In this document: piece after piece, positions 31,666 to 41,229 of the stretch
Numbering within the stretch: position 1 is the stretch's first letter
How the letters are laid out: each line of letters opens with the position of its first letter
Assembly: GCF_014692525.1 (NCBI RefSeq)
Contig: NZ_JACNYL010000002.1
Span: 1,178,001-1,242,000 of the forward strand
Source of the DNA: Sphingobacterium chuzhouense
GTDB taxonomy: Bacteria; Bacteroidota; Bacteroidia; Sphingobacteriales; Sphingobacteriaceae
DNA length: 64,000 nt
Direction: 5' to 3'
Notes under the pieces: generated by a model
What the model was told of the DNA's origin: nothing
The model's input: the letters and a program-made list of their open reading frames with translations, nothing else
Databases searched by the model: none
Position numbers and translations under genes: made by a program

Positions 31666-33900
31666 ATGTATAAAAAAAGAACAATAATTATATCAAATAG
31701 ATTACCAGTACGAATTGAAAAACACGATAACGAGCTTAAATTTATTCCGAGCGAAGGAGGTCTAGCAACGGGACTAGGCTCTATTTATAAAAAAGACAAC
31801 AATATATGGATCGGATGGCCAGGATACATCCCTGATTCCGAAGAAGAAAAGGAAATCATCAAGGAAAAATTAAAAGAATTAAACCTTATTCCTGTTTTTC
31901 TCACCACAGCGCAGATAGAAGGATATTATGAAGGTTTTTCAAACGAAGTGTTGTGGCCTATCTTCCACCATCGACTGTCCTACGCTGTATATAAACAAGA
32001 AAACTGGCAATATTATAAAGAGGTAAACCAAGTATTCTGTGACACCATCTGGAAACAGCAGCTCGACGCTAAAGATGAAATATGGATCCATGATTACCAG
32101 TTGATGTTGCTTCCGAAATTGATCCGACAGGACGACGAAAAAATATCCATCGGTTATTTTCAGCATATCCCCTTCCCCCCCGACGAAATTTTTCGATGTA
32201 TCCCCTGGCGAAATGAATTATTGGAAGGCGTTTTAGGTGCTGACCTAATCGCTTTCCACACTTATAACGATACGCAGCATTTCTTAAACGCCTGTACCCA
32301 CATTATAGGGCTCACTATAAAAAACAATTCTTTGCAAGTGGGCGACCGGAGTGTCTATGTAGAAGTCTACCCAATGGGCATAGACTATAATAAATTCAGC
32401 TCTCTTGCGCAAAGTTCAGAAGTCCAAGTCCGGGTGAAATCCCTGAAAGAACAGTATCAAAACCGCAAAATCATTCTCTCTATCGACCGACTGGATTATA
32501 GTAAAGGTATATTGGAACGGCTGCATGCGTTTGAAAACTTCCTGATCAACTGGCCGGAATACCATAACCAGGTTGTTTTATATATGTTGGTCGTGCCTTC
32601 CAGAGATACCGTGCCACAATATAAGCGGCTTCGTGATGAAATAGACAGGATGGCTGGGCATATCAATGCCGTATACGGCACAAACGAATGGACACCTATT
32701 GCCTATTATTACAACACGTATCCGGTCGAAGAGTTATCCGCTCTTTATACTGCTGCTGATATATGTTTAGTCACTTCGCTTCGGGACGGCATGAATCTGG
32801 TTTGCAAAGAATATATTGCCAGTAAAGAAAATAGTTTGGGCGTATTAATCTTAAGCGAATTAGCAGGTGCTTCCAAAGAACTGGTAGATGCCATTCAAAT
32901 CAATCCAAACGCTATCGATGAAATTAGCAATGCCATTGCCCAAGCTTTGCAAATGCCTAAAGAAGAACAACGGAAACGGATGGATGACAGTATTGAAATT
33001 GTCAGGAAATTCAACATCAACCATTGGGTCAAACTGTTTTTTAACCGATTGCGCGAAATTAAAATTATCCAGAGAAATGAAATGTCGCGCAAGGTACGTG
33101 ATGAAGTCAGGGAAACGATTTTTAATGCATACCAGAATAGTAAAAAACGCCTGTTCTTTCTCGATTACGACGGTACACTAATCGGTTTCCATAAAGATGC
33201 CGACGCCGCCGTTCCGACGACTGGATTATACAGTATTTTAGAGAAATTACAGTCGGATGATGCAAATCAAATCGTTATCATCAGCGGGCGTCCACGGGAG
33301 ACGTTAGAGCGTTGGTTTGGCGACAAGGACTATTATTTGGTAGCTGAACACGGCGCATGGACGAATTACCCCGCCTACAAATGGATACCTCGATCCCAAC
33401 TTTCTACCCGATGGAAAATCCCGGTAAAACATATCATGATAAAATTTGCCAACATCACCGCTGGCGCATCCATCGAAGAAAAAACATACTCTCTGGCATG
33501 GCATTATAGAAAGGCACAACAAGGACTAGGCCAACTGCGCTCACAAGAACTCGTCGATTCACTGCGTTATCTAATCCCGCATCACGGATTACAACTACTT
33601 CAAGGTGACAAAGTAATTGAAGTAAAAAATGGCGAGGTAAATAAAGGTATGGCTGCCTTGGAAATTGTTAAAGACTATAAGCCTGATTTTATTTTCGCTA
33701 TCGGTGACGATGTGACGGATGAAGATATGTTCATCGAACTTCCTACCGGCGCTTTTACGGTAAAAGTAGGCAATAAAAAATCAGAAGCACAGTTTTATGT
33801 AGAAAGTCAGGAAGAAGCAGTGAAACTCGTGCATTATTTTGTAGAAAAAATCGAATCAGAACAAAAAAACAATAACTCCGGTCAAACGATACATATATGA
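31666..33900 (+). CDS. bifunctional trehalose-6-phosphate synthase/phosphatase (OtsA-OtsB fusion)
   Basis: A 744-residue fusion that makes trehalose from UDP-glucose and glucose-6-phosphate. The N-terminal GT20 synthase domain (about 1-470) has SNRLPVRIE, the glycine loop EGGLATGL, WIHDYQLMLLP, YFQHIPFPPDEIFR and SLRDGMNLVCKEYI. The C-terminal HAD phosphatase domain (about 490-735) has the nucleophile motif FLDYDGTLIGF and the distal FAIGDDVTDEDMF. Fusion makes phosphate removal follow synthesis directly. The stop overlaps the start of the GH15 gene by 4 nt, so synthesis and breakdown are translationally coupled. Trehalose is a common osmo- and desiccation protectant. Confidence 0.95.
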   Translation: MYKKRTIIISNRLPVRIEKHDNELKFIPSEGGLATGLGSIYKKDNNIWIGWPGYIPDSEEEKEIIKEKLKELNLIPVFLTTAQIEGYYEGFSNEVLWPIFHHRLSYAVYKQENWQYYKEVNQVFCDTIWKQQLDAKDEIWIHDYQLMLLPKLIRQDDEKISIGYFQHIPFPPDEIFRCIPWRNELLEGVLGADLIAFHTYNDTQHFLNACTHIIGLTIKNNSLQVGDRSVYVEVYPMGIDYNKFSSLAQSSEVQVRVKSLKEQYQNRKIILSIDRLDYSKGILERLHAFENFLINWPEYHNQVVLYMLVVPSRDTVPQYKRLRDEIDRMAGHINAVYGTNEWTPIAYYYNTYPVEELSALYTAADICLVTSLRDGMNLVCKEYIASKENSLGVLILSELAGASKELVDAIQINPNAIDEISNAIAQALQMPKEEQRKRMDDSIEIVRKFNINHWVKLFFNRLREIKIIQRNEMSRKVRDEVRETIFNAYQNSKKRLFFLDYDGTLIGFHKDADAAVPTTGLYSILEKLQSDDANQIVIISGRPRETLERWFGDKDYYLVAEHGAWTNYPAYKWIPRSQLSTRWKIPVKHIMIKFANITAGASIEEKTYSLAWHYRKAQQGLGQLRSQELVDSLRYLIPHHGLQLLQGDKVIEVKNGEVNKGMAALEIVKDYKPDFIFAIGDDVTDEDMFIELPTGAFTVKVGNKKSEAQFYVESQEEAVKLVHYFVEKIESEQKNNNSGQTIHI

Positions 33901-35717
33901 ACCAAACGACAAGACACAGATATAACTCCGGCATTATAGGCAACTGCGCGTATATCGCACATATCGAAAAGGATACCAATGTTAACTGGTTATGTTGGCC
34001 TTCCTTCCAAGACTCTTTTGTATTTGGCGGCTTACTGGATAAAAAACTTGGTGGAACATTCTGCGTTGTACCAACCGAAGAGACAATAAACAGTAAGCAA
34101 TTCTATCTGGAGAATACCAATATTTTGTGTACCGAAATACAAACAAAAGATGGTGTTTATCAAGTCACTGATTTTGCTCCGCGCTTTGAGCAATATGAAC
34201 GATATTTTAAACCTTTAATGCTCATCAGAAAGATTGAGTCAATGCGTGGTAATCCCAAAATCCGTGTGGTGTGTGATCCTACTTACGAATATGGAGCTAA
34301 AACATTCCAAAAACATCGGGGCAGTAATCATGTTCAATTTGAGCTGCAAAATACCAAAATACGCTTGGCGACCAATATGCCCATCAGTCATTTTTTCGAT
34401 GATACCACACATGTTCTAAGCCAACCTATTTATTTGATATTAACGTTTGGAAATCCCTTTGAGGCACCCATTATGCGCACCGCTGAAGATTTTCTCCTGC
34501 GTACCAAGGAATATTGGCATAAATGGGTGAAGAACGCGTCCATACCAGCTTTTTATCAAAAAGAAGTAATACGTTCAGCTCTTACGCTAAAGCTCCATCA
34601 ATATGAGGATACCGGAGCTATCATTGCCGCAAGCACCACGAGTCTGCCCGAATACCCTGGATCTGGACGTAATTGGGACTATAGGTTTTGTTGGTTGCGT
34701 GATAGCTATTATGTACTAACTGCACTTAGCCACTTAGGGCAGTTTGAGGAAATGGAGAAATATGCTTCCTATATCGCCAATATTACCCAAAATGATACTG
34801 GCAGGTTACAGCCGCTCTACGGTATCATGGGACAATCAGACTTAGAAGAGTATACCATCCCGTATCTGGAAGGGTATTTGGGGAATAAACCTATCCGTGT
34901 CGGCAATCAAGCTTCGGAACACATCCAGAATGATGTATACGGACAAGCTCTTATCGCCTTGCTTCCATTGTTTTCTGACCACCGCTTTCGTCATCAGAAC
35001 CTACATGCCGCAAAATCATGGACATACCTTATTCTCCAGAAAATGGCGCAGACCATTGATGAGAAAGATGCGGGAATCTGGGAGTTTAGGAATTTTCAGA
35101 ACCGACACTGTTACTCCAATTTGTTCCAATGGGCGGGTGCTACCGCAGCATTGAAAATTGCTAAACAATATGGTTTTCAAGACATGGAACAAGAGGCGAA
35201 TACGCTTCGTGAACGCGCGGCAGAGCATATAGAGAGTTGTTACGATACGGAGAGAAACGTGTATACTAATGCTACCGAAAGCGAAAGTCTGGACGCATCT
35301 ACGCTACAGCTTATTATGATGAATTATTTAGACCCCTCATCAGAGAAAGCCAAGAAACATCTCGAACAACTGGAACAGGAATTAAAAGGCAAACATGGCC
35401 TATTTTATCGCTATCTGCATAAAGACGACTTTGGGAAACCAAAATCAACATTTTTGGTGTGTGCGTTCTGGTATGTTGAAGCGTTGGCCTGTGTTGGTCG
35501 TTTAGAAGAGGCAGAAGAAGTATTCAAACAACTTCTATCCTTTGCGAATCATCTCATGCTTTTCAGTGAAGATGTCCACGAAGACGACGGCTCACAATGG
35601 GGTAATTTCCCGCAAGCCTACAGCCACGTAGGTTTAATAAATGCGGCTTATCGTATTTCCGTGAAATTGGATAAGCCTACTTTCTTCGATAGTTTATATG
35701 AATCAGGGGGTGGCTAG
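33897..35717 (+). CDS. GH15-family glycoside hydrolase, probably a trehalase
   Basis: A 606-residue cytoplasmic protein of the GH15 (alpha/alpha)6-barrel family. Landmarks: the N-terminal DUF5911-like beta domain (NCAYIAHIEKDTNVNWLCWPSF), GSGRNWDYRFCWLRDSYY, and late in the protein DVHEDDGSQWGNFPQAYSHVGLINAA, the last with the usual acidic and GNFPQAxSH motifs. Bacterial GH15 members of this layout are trehalases or glucoamylase-like enzymes; the 4-nt overlap with otsAB points to trehalose as substrate (inference). It has no signal peptide. Its TAG stop shares the palindrome CTAG with the stop of the convergent response regulator. Confidence 0.87.
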   Translation: MNQTTRHRYNSGIIGNCAYIAHIEKDTNVNWLCWPSFQDSFVFGGLLDKKLGGTFCVVPTEETINSKQFYLENTNILCTEIQTKDGVYQVTDFAPRFEQYERYFKPLMLIRKIESMRGNPKIRVVCDPTYEYGAKTFQKHRGSNHVQFELQNTKIRLATNMPISHFFDDTTHVLSQPIYLILTFGNPFEAPIMRTAEDFLLRTKEYWHKWVKNASIPAFYQKEVIRSALTLKLHQYEDTGAIIAASTTSLPEYPGSGRNWDYRFCWLRDSYYVLTALSHLGQFEEMEKYASYIANITQNDTGRLQPLYGIMGQSDLEEYTIPYLEGYLGNKPIRVGNQASEHIQNDVYGQALIALLPLFSDHRFRHQNLHAAKSWTYLILQKMAQTIDEKDAGIWEFRNFQNRHCYSNLFQWAGATAALKIAKQYGFQDMEQEANTLRERAAEHIESCYDTERNVYTNATESESLDASTLQLIMMNYLDPSSEKAKKHLEQLEQELKGKHGLFYRYLHKDDFGKPKSTFLVCAFWYVEALACVGRLEEAEEVFKQLLSFANHLMLFSEDVHEDDGSQWGNFPQAYSHVGLINAAYRISVKLDKPTFFDSLYESGGG

Positions 35718-35723
35718 GCCACC
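35709..35723. other. short hairpin with two convergent stop codons in its loop
   Basis: GGTGGC and GCCACC form a perfect 6-bp stem around the loop TAG. The loop and stem edge hold the stop codons of both GH15 (plus) and the response regulator (minus). It may be a minimal bidirectional terminator; no T-tract is seen. Confidence 0.4.
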
Positions 35724-36403
35724 TCAAATTTATATCCTACCCCTTTCACAGTCGAGACATAATGATCTCCGATTTTTTCGCGAAGTTTGCGGATATGCAC
35801 GTCGATGGTTCGATTGGTGACTACGACAGAATCTTCCCAAATGGCTTTTAGTATCTGTTCTCTAGTAAATACCTTGTTAGGTTTGGAAGCCAAAAGATAA
35901 AGCAATTCAAATTCTTTCTTTGCTAAAACGATTTTTTCACCATCGCGATATACTAAAAAAGAATCCCTATCGATCACCAGATCCAAAATTTCCAATTTAT
36001 CTGCTTGGTCGATTCCCGAATCGGTATTATTACGCCGCAATATAGCATTGATGCGGCTCATTAAAGCACGAGGTTTAATGGGTTTTGCAATGTAGTCGTC
36101 AGCTCCGACATTAAAGCCGGCTATTTCCGAATATTCTTCGCTTCTGGCAGTAAGAAAAACCATGAATGTCTGTTTGAATTCCGGCATAGAACGCATCAAC
36201 CGGCATGCCTCAATACCATCCATTTCTGGCATCATGACGTCTAAAATGATTAGATCTGGAGTAACCTGCTTTGCTATCTCTATACCTTCCTTACCATTGT
36301 ATGCTTGATAAACCTGATAACCTTCTTTCGTCAGACTGTAGGATATTAAGTCGACAATATCCCGTTCGTCATCTACCACTAGTATTTTTTGATTGGCATT
36401 CAT
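35714..36403 (-). CDS. OmpR/PhoB-family response regulator
   Basis: A 229-residue two-component regulator with an N-terminal receiver domain (acidic pocket Asp10/Asp11 in VVDDERD, phospho-acceptor Asp55 in LIILDVMMPEMDG, Thr85, Lys107 in IAKPIKP) and a C-terminal winged-helix DNA-binding domain ending in RTIDVHIRKLREKIGDHYVSTVKGVGYKFEV (about 195-227; shown only as the diagnostic helix-wing region). No sensor kinase lies next to it, so it is an orphan here. Target genes are unknown; phosphate or envelope control is common for the subfamily. A promoter box lies about 39 nt upstream of its ATG. Confidence 0.93.
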   Translation of the reverse strand: MNANQKILVVDDERDIVDLISYSLTKEGYQVYQAYNGKEGIEIAKQVTPDLIILDVMMPEMDGIEACRLMRSMPEFKQTFMVFLTARSEEYSEIAGFNVGADDYIAKPIKPRALMSRINAILRRNNTDSGIDQADKLEILDLVIDRDSFLVYRDGEKIVLAKKEFELLYLLASKPNKVFTREQILKAIWEDSVVVTNRTIDVHIRKLREKIGDHYVSTVKGVGYKFEVA

Positions 36404-36441
36404 TGTTGTTTTTTTGCTAAATTATGTACTAAATGGTAAAA

Positions 36442-36449
36442 CAAAGTTA
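36442..36449 (-). promoter_or_regulatory. -7 promoter box for the response regulator
   Basis: The minus strand reads TAACTTTG, fitting TAnnTTTG and giving a leader of about 33 nt before the ATG at 36403. Confidence 0.5.
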
Positions 36450-36498
36450 AGGCTGTGTTATCAAATTGTTAACTACTTAACAGTTGTTCAATATCTTC

Positions 36499-37596
36499 TT
36501 AATTTAAAGTTTGCTGCAAAAACTCTTCTAAGGCCTTTCCCCTTAAATTTTTTGCCAGTATCTTTCCATCAGGATCTACTAAATAAGATGCAGGAATCGC
36601 TTTGATACGATAGTTTACGACCAAATCTGAGTTCCATGCCTGTAGATCAGAGACCTGAGTCCACGCTAAATTGTCTGCTTCGATAGCACGCATCCAGCTG
36701 CCTGGATTATTATCCAGTGACACACCTAACACAGTAAATCCCCTGTCTTTAAATGCATGATATTGTTTTACAATATTGGGATTCTCCTGCCTACACGGGG
36801 CACACCAAGATGCCCAAAAATCTACCAATACATATTGTCCCCTAAAATCGGAGAGTTTCACGGTTTTGTTATTCGGCGTAAATGATTCAATTTCCGGCGC
36901 CGGCTGTCCCACAGCCAATCTTTTTAGTTTTTTGGTTTCCTCCTTAAATTGGGAGACATACCGATTATCCGTAAATTTATCTTCAATTTCATCTGCATAA
37001 GCAATAATCTCCGCTTCAGCAATTTCCGGGTCTAATGTGCTAATAGCATAAAACCCAGCAAGATTTTTATTTTGTTCCGCAAACGCTACCGCATGCTCCG
37101 TATAAGCTGACAATTTCGATTTAAATTCCGTTAAATAATCAAAGCGTAGGCTTTCAATTTCCTCTGCCGATTTATTTAAAGTCGCTTTAGCAAATGCACC
37201 TTGTAAGGAATCTTGGACAAATTCTTTACGACGTTGATAAGGAGCAAAGTCCTTTAAGGCCGAACTCAATTCGGAACCTTCTATTTGATAATCCTCAGGA
37301 CTATGCATGTCGGCTACAAATTTCAAGGGTTCACCGGGAGTCAAAATAACAGGGTATTTATTGTTTCCTATTGCGATGGAAAGTAAGCGAGGCTGCGTAG
37401 CCTGGCGTTCAAATTTAAATTTATTCCCGTCTGCAAGATAAACGGAATCCAGTTTTCTATCGCCTTCGTAAAAGGCAACAGTCTTTACATTCCCAGGGTT
37501 GTCGATATGTCCCGAAACATGAATCACATCATTATTCGAACATCCCCAACTTAATGCTGTTATCAATACAATAAGTAAAACTATCGCTCTTTTCAT
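36499..37596 (-). CDS. TlpA/ResA-like thioredoxin-fold lipoprotein with DUF4369-like N-terminus
   Basis: A 365-residue lipoprotein (lipobox ending at Cys19, SWGCSN). Residues about 25-115 form a DUF4369-like beta domain (IHVSGHIDNPGNVKTVAFYEG), a helical linker follows, and the C-terminal 140 residues are a thioredoxin fold with the active site WASWCAPCRQENP (CAPC near residue 264) and the cis-Pro segment IKAIPASYLVDPDGKI. It should reduce or exchange disulfides outside the inner membrane, for example in cytochrome c maturation or protection of extracytoplasmic thiols; the exact partner is unknown. It starts 5 nt after alaS and is likely co-transcribed with it. Confidence 0.85.
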   Translation of the reverse strand: MKRAIVLLIVLITALSWGCSNNDVIHVSGHIDNPGNVKTVAFYEGDRKLDSVYLADGNKFKFERQATQPRLLSIAIGNNKYPVILTPGEPLKFVADMHSPEDYQIEGSELSSALKDFAPYQRRKEFVQDSLQGAFAKATLNKSAEEIESLRFDYLTEFKSKLSAYTEHAVAFAEQNKNLAGFYAISTLDPEIAEAEIIAYADEIEDKFTDNRYVSQFKEETKKLKRLAVGQPAPEIESFTPNNKTVKLSDFRGQYVLVDFWASWCAPCRQENPNIVKQYHAFKDRGFTVLGVSLDNNPGSWMRAIEADNLAWTQVSDLQAWNSDLVVNYRIKAIPASYLVDPDGKILAKNLRGKALEEFLQQTLN

Positions 37597-37601
37597 TTCT
37601 A

Positions 37602-40214
37602 TTATTTTACAAAATCCTTTGCTCGTGCAATCGCTTTCGGAAGCCCTTCAACCAACTTTCCACCAGCCGTAGCAAAGAACGGCTGTCCGCCTCCCCCGCC
37701 CTGGATATCTTTTGCCAGATCCTTAACGATTGCACCGGCGTTCCATCCCCGCTCCTTTGCCAAGTCATCAGAAATCATAACCGTCAAGCTTGGCTTTCCA
37801 TCAATAGCCGCTCCCAGAACAACAAATGCGTTGTCCAGTGCGCCTTTTAAGGCATAAGCCAACGTCTTCACCGCATCTATGCTCGGCAGATCGACCACCA
37901 AGGAAAGGAAGTTCACACCATCCACCTGTTCCACTTTCTCTTCCAACTCCTTTTTCATCTGTAGGGATTTTTCACGGATATGGTTCTCAATGGCCTTTTT
38001 TAGTTCCTGGTTCTCATTCAGCACCTTCTCCACCGTCGACACGAAATCTTTCGGATTGTTCATCAGTTCCCGCATCTTATCCACCAGTTCAAACTGTTCA
38101 CGGATAACCGCAGCCGCCTTTGATCCCGTAATCGCTTCTATACGGCGGACACCCGCAGCTACGGCAGATTCCGAAATAATCTTAAAAAAACCGATCTGGC
38201 CCGTGCTCTGTACATGTGTGCCCCCGCAGAGCTCTTTTGAGAAAGCATCGTCAAACGTAATAACACGCACATAATCGCCATATTTTTCGCCAAACAATGC
38301 CCGGACACCGGCATCTATCGCGTTCTGATATGGCACCTGCCGTTCTTCTTTCAGCTGGATATTCTCCCTTATTTTCGCATTGACGATATCCTCCACCTGT
38401 TTTTGTTCCTCCGGCGTGATCTTCGCAAAATGTGAAACGTCGAAACGCAGGATATCCGGTGAGACCAATGAACCCTTTTGATCAACATGATCTCCCAGTA
38501 CCTGCCTTAAGGCAGCATGCAACAGATGCGTAGCCGAGTGGTTGCTTTCGGAATCAAGCCGCTTATGCTTATCCACAACCGCTTTGAAATCACCTTCCAG
38601 CACAGGTGGAAGTTCGTTCACAAAATGCACGGTCAGACCATTTTCCTTTTTGGTATCGGTAATATAAATCTTTTCGTTGGCGTCGGAAACCAGCATACCT
38701 GAATCCCCTACCTGCCCCCCGCCTTCGGCATAAAATGGTGTAACGGATAGGATAAGTTGATATTGGTGCTTACCCTTTGATGTTACCTTCCTATATTTTA
38801 AAATCCTTGCGGTCGCTTCCAGACAGTCATACCCCACAAACTCCGTCTCATCCCCTTCCGATACCGTGACCCAGTCGCCCGTATCGATCGCCGTGGCGGC
38901 ACGCGAACGTTCCTTCTGCTGCTGTAGGGCGCGCTGGAAACCCTCCATATCCACCTCAAGCCCTTTTTCACGTGCCAATAACCCCGTAAGGTCAATCGGG
39001 AAACCGTAGGTATCGAACAGTTCGAAGGCGAAATCGCCATCGATCGCCGTGTGTTCTGCGACGTAGTTCTCAAATCGCTGGATACCCGTGGTAAGCGTAC
39101 GTAAAAAGGAGACCTCCTCTTCCAGGACCACTTTCTGCACGAAGCTTTGCTGCTGGATAAGCTCATCGAACACACCTTCAAATTGCTTTGCCAAAAGCGG
39201 TACCAGTTCGTTGATAAACGGCGTTTTGAATCCAAGGAAAGTGTAGGCATAGCGTACCGCCCTGCGCAATATACGCCTGATAACGTAGCCCGCCTTGTTA
39301 TTGGAGGGCAGCTGTCCGTCTGCGATAGCGAAACTCACCGCACGTATATGGTCGGACAGTACGCGCATGGCGATGTCCGTCTTTTCATCGGCACCGTACT
39401 TTGTTCCGGCCCTATCCGCAATAAACTGTATAATAGGCTGAAAAACATCGGTATCATAATTGGAGGTCTTGCCCTGGATAGAACGTACCAGGCGTTCAAA
39501 TCCCATGCCCGTATCGACATGCCTAGCGGGCAGCGGCTCCAGTTTTCCGCTCTTCAGTCGGTTGAACTGCATAAATACCAGGTTCCATATCTCGATGACC
39601 TGTGGATCATCCGCATTGACCAGGTCCTGCCCCCTTACCGCTCCACGCTCTTCTTCCGGGCGCATATCATAATGGATTTCCGAACACGGACCGCACGGCC
39701 CGGTCTCCCCCATTTCCCAGAAATTATCTTTCTTGTTCCCCAATAGGATCCGGTCTTCCGATACATGGTTTTTCCATAGGTCGTAAGCCTCCGCATCCCG
39801 CTCCAGCCCCTCTTTCGCATCACCCTCAAAGATCGTCACGTATAGACGGTCCCTGTCCAGTTTATATACCTCTGTCAGCAATTCCCAGGCCCAGGCAATC
39901 GCCTCTTTCTTAAAATAATCACCAAAGGACCAGTTGCCCAACATTTCGAACAACGTATGGTGATAGGTATCGATACCGACCTCTTCCAGGTCGTTGTGCT
40001 TTCCCGATACGCGCAGGCATCGCTGTGTATCCGTCACACGGGGATATTTTGGAGGTACCTCCCCCAAAAAAATCTCTTTGAACTGGTTCATCCCCGCGTT
40101 GGTAAACATCAGGGTGGGATCATTTTTGACAACAACCGGAGCTGATGGTACAATGTGATGGAATTTATCCTTAAAAAAACTTAAAAAAGCTTCGCGTATT
40201 TCTTTACTGGTCAT
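37602..40214 (-). CDS. alaS: alanine--tRNA ligase AlaS
   Basis: AlaS charges tRNA-Ala. At 870 residues it is full length: the class II catalytic domain (MTSKEIREAFLSFF start, KNDPTLMFTNAGMNQFKEIF, PCGPCSEIHYD), the editing domain with SNHSATHLLHAALRQVLG and the zinc ligand motif ELCGGTHV, and the C-Ala region with the Gly-rich GGGGGQPFFATAGG. The coding sequence is noticeably richer in GC than its surroundings: I counted 34 of 60 G+C at 39301-39360 and 37 of 60 at 39481-39540, whereas 36901-36960 in the next gene has 26 of 60. The high GC also explains long antisense frames here. Replacement by transfer from a higher-GC relative is possible. Confidence 0.97.
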   Translation of the reverse strand: MTSKEIREAFLSFFKDKFHHIVPSAPVVVKNDPTLMFTNAGMNQFKEIFLGEVPPKYPRVTDTQRCLRVSGKHNDLEEVGIDTYHHTLFEMLGNWSFGDYFKKEAIAWAWELLTEVYKLDRDRLYVTIFEGDAKEGLERDAEAYDLWKNHVSEDRILLGNKKDNFWEMGETGPCGPCSEIHYDMRPEEERGAVRGQDLVNADDPQVIEIWNLVFMQFNRLKSGKLEPLPARHVDTGMGFERLVRSIQGKTSNYDTDVFQPIIQFIADRAGTKYGADEKTDIAMRVLSDHIRAVSFAIADGQLPSNNKAGYVIRRILRRAVRYAYTFLGFKTPFINELVPLLAKQFEGVFDELIQQQSFVQKVVLEEEVSFLRTLTTGIQRFENYVAEHTAIDGDFAFELFDTYGFPIDLTGLLAREKGLEVDMEGFQRALQQQKERSRAATAIDTGDWVTVSEGDETEFVGYDCLEATARILKYRKVTSKGKHQYQLILSVTPFYAEGGGQVGDSGMLVSDANEKIYITDTKKENGLTVHFVNELPPVLEGDFKAVVDKHKRLDSESNHSATHLLHAALRQVLGDHVDQKGSLVSPDILRFDVSHFAKITPEEQKQVEDIVNAKIRENIQLKEERQVPYQNAIDAGVRALFGEKYGDYVRVITFDDAFSKELCGGTHVQSTGQIGFFKIISESAVAAGVRRIEAITGSKAAAVIREQFELVDKMRELMNNPKDFVSTVEKVLNENQELKKAIENHIREKSLQMKKELEEKVEQVDGVNFLSLVVDLPSIDAVKTLAYALKGALDNAFVVLGAAIDGKPSLTVMISDDLAKERGWNAGAIVKDLAKDIQGGGGGQPFFATAGGKLVEGLPKAIARAKDFVK

Positions 40215-40244
40215 GGAATCCTATATATACTTATTTTCGAGGTA

Positions 40245-40275
40245 CAAAAATAGCTAAAAATGCTTGCTCTCACAA
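40245..40275 (-). promoter_or_regulatory. promoter of alaS
   Basis: The minus strand has TTG (complement of 40273-40275), a 20-nt spacer and TATTTTTG (complement of 40245-40252), fitting TTG-N17-23-TAnnTTTG. The predicted leader is about 25 nt. Confidence 0.65.
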
Positions 40276-40366
40276 TGCATAGTATTCTACCTGTATAATC
40301 ACGAACTTTAAATTCTTAAAACCACTTATTATTTGTACTTTTATACAGTAACATCAACTTATATTA

Positions 40367-41218
40367 ATGAAAATTTTAGTACCAACTGACTTTTCGGAAA
40401 ACGCATTCTTGGCTGCCCGATATGCTGCGGAAATTGCAAAAAAGTATCACTATAGTTTGCACATTATTCATTTTTATACGGCAGTTTCATCGGGTTTTGA
40501 CGAGAACGAATTGGACGAAGGCCGTGAGGAATCTGATTTATTAAAAGCCGACCTTACTATTAAGGAATGGGTAGGCAGGCTTCAGGCACAATATCCCGAC
40601 ATCTCGATATCTTATAATAATGACCGTGGCCTTTTGGAGGAGGCACTCCCCAAGCTGGCAAAAAGAGAGGATTATGTCGCTATCGCGATGGGTACCACGG
40701 GGGCATCGGCAAATAAAAATATATTCTGGGGAAGCAATACGGCGTTGATTGTAGCAAAATCACCTATTCCGGTCATTGTCATACCGAATATCGAACAGAT
40801 TACGACAGAAATAAAAAAGGTGGGGTTACTAACTAATTTCAAACAGGAAGAGCTAACCACGCTTCAAGAGTTTGTTCATATTTTTAAACAGGAGATTGAC
40901 GTAGCTCTTATACATGTATATAAGGAAAGTGAAAGTGTGACCTCGGTAAACAACCGATTAGATTCTTGGGGATTTAATGTAGACGAGTTTTCTGCTGTAC
41001 GACAAACGAACAAACTAATAGCGCCGACTTTAAAAGAAGACAAGGATCAAGATACCATACCGGAGGTTATCAGTAAATTGATTGATGTGCAAGATATCGA
41101 CATTATTTTGGTTTCAAAGACCAGAAAAACATTTTTTGAAAGATTGTTTACCTCATCGGTATCCAAAGCCATGACATTGAAGCTGCGAAAACCGGCTTTT
41201 TTTGGAAAATCTTTATAA
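40367..41218 (+). CDS. universal stress protein, tandem UspA domains
   Basis: A 283-residue cytoplasmic protein made of two UspA-type domains. The first opens with MKILVPTDFSENAFLAARYA and holds the ATP-binding pattern G-x2-G-x9-G-S/T in MGTTGASANKNIFWGSNT; the second domain starts near residue 150 and its equivalent loop is degenerate (VSKTRKTFFERLFTSSVSK). Usp proteins are linked to starvation and stress survival, with no fixed reaction. It is followed 11 nt later by a close paralogue, and the two end at a shared terminator. Confidence 0.9.
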   Translation: MKILVPTDFSENAFLAARYAAEIAKKYHYSLHIIHFYTAVSSGFDENELDEGREESDLLKADLTIKEWVGRLQAQYPDISISYNNDRGLLEEALPKLAKREDYVAIAMGTTGASANKNIFWGSNTALIVAKSPIPVIVIPNIEQITTEIKKVGLLTNFKQEELTTLQEFVHIFKQEIDVALIHVYKESESVTSVNNRLDSWGFNVDEFSAVRQTNKLIAPTLKEDKDQDTIPEVISKLIDVQDIDIILVSKTRKTFFERLFTSSVSKAMTLKLRKPAFFGKSL

Positions 41219-41229
41219 ACAATTATATC

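Noticed and set aside
39147..39746. A 199-codon plus-strand frame opposite alaS, with several other long frames nearby
   Set aside because: It lies fully antisense to the conserved AlaS catalytic and editing domains, has no family motif, and is explained by the higher GC of alaS, which makes chance stop codons rare.
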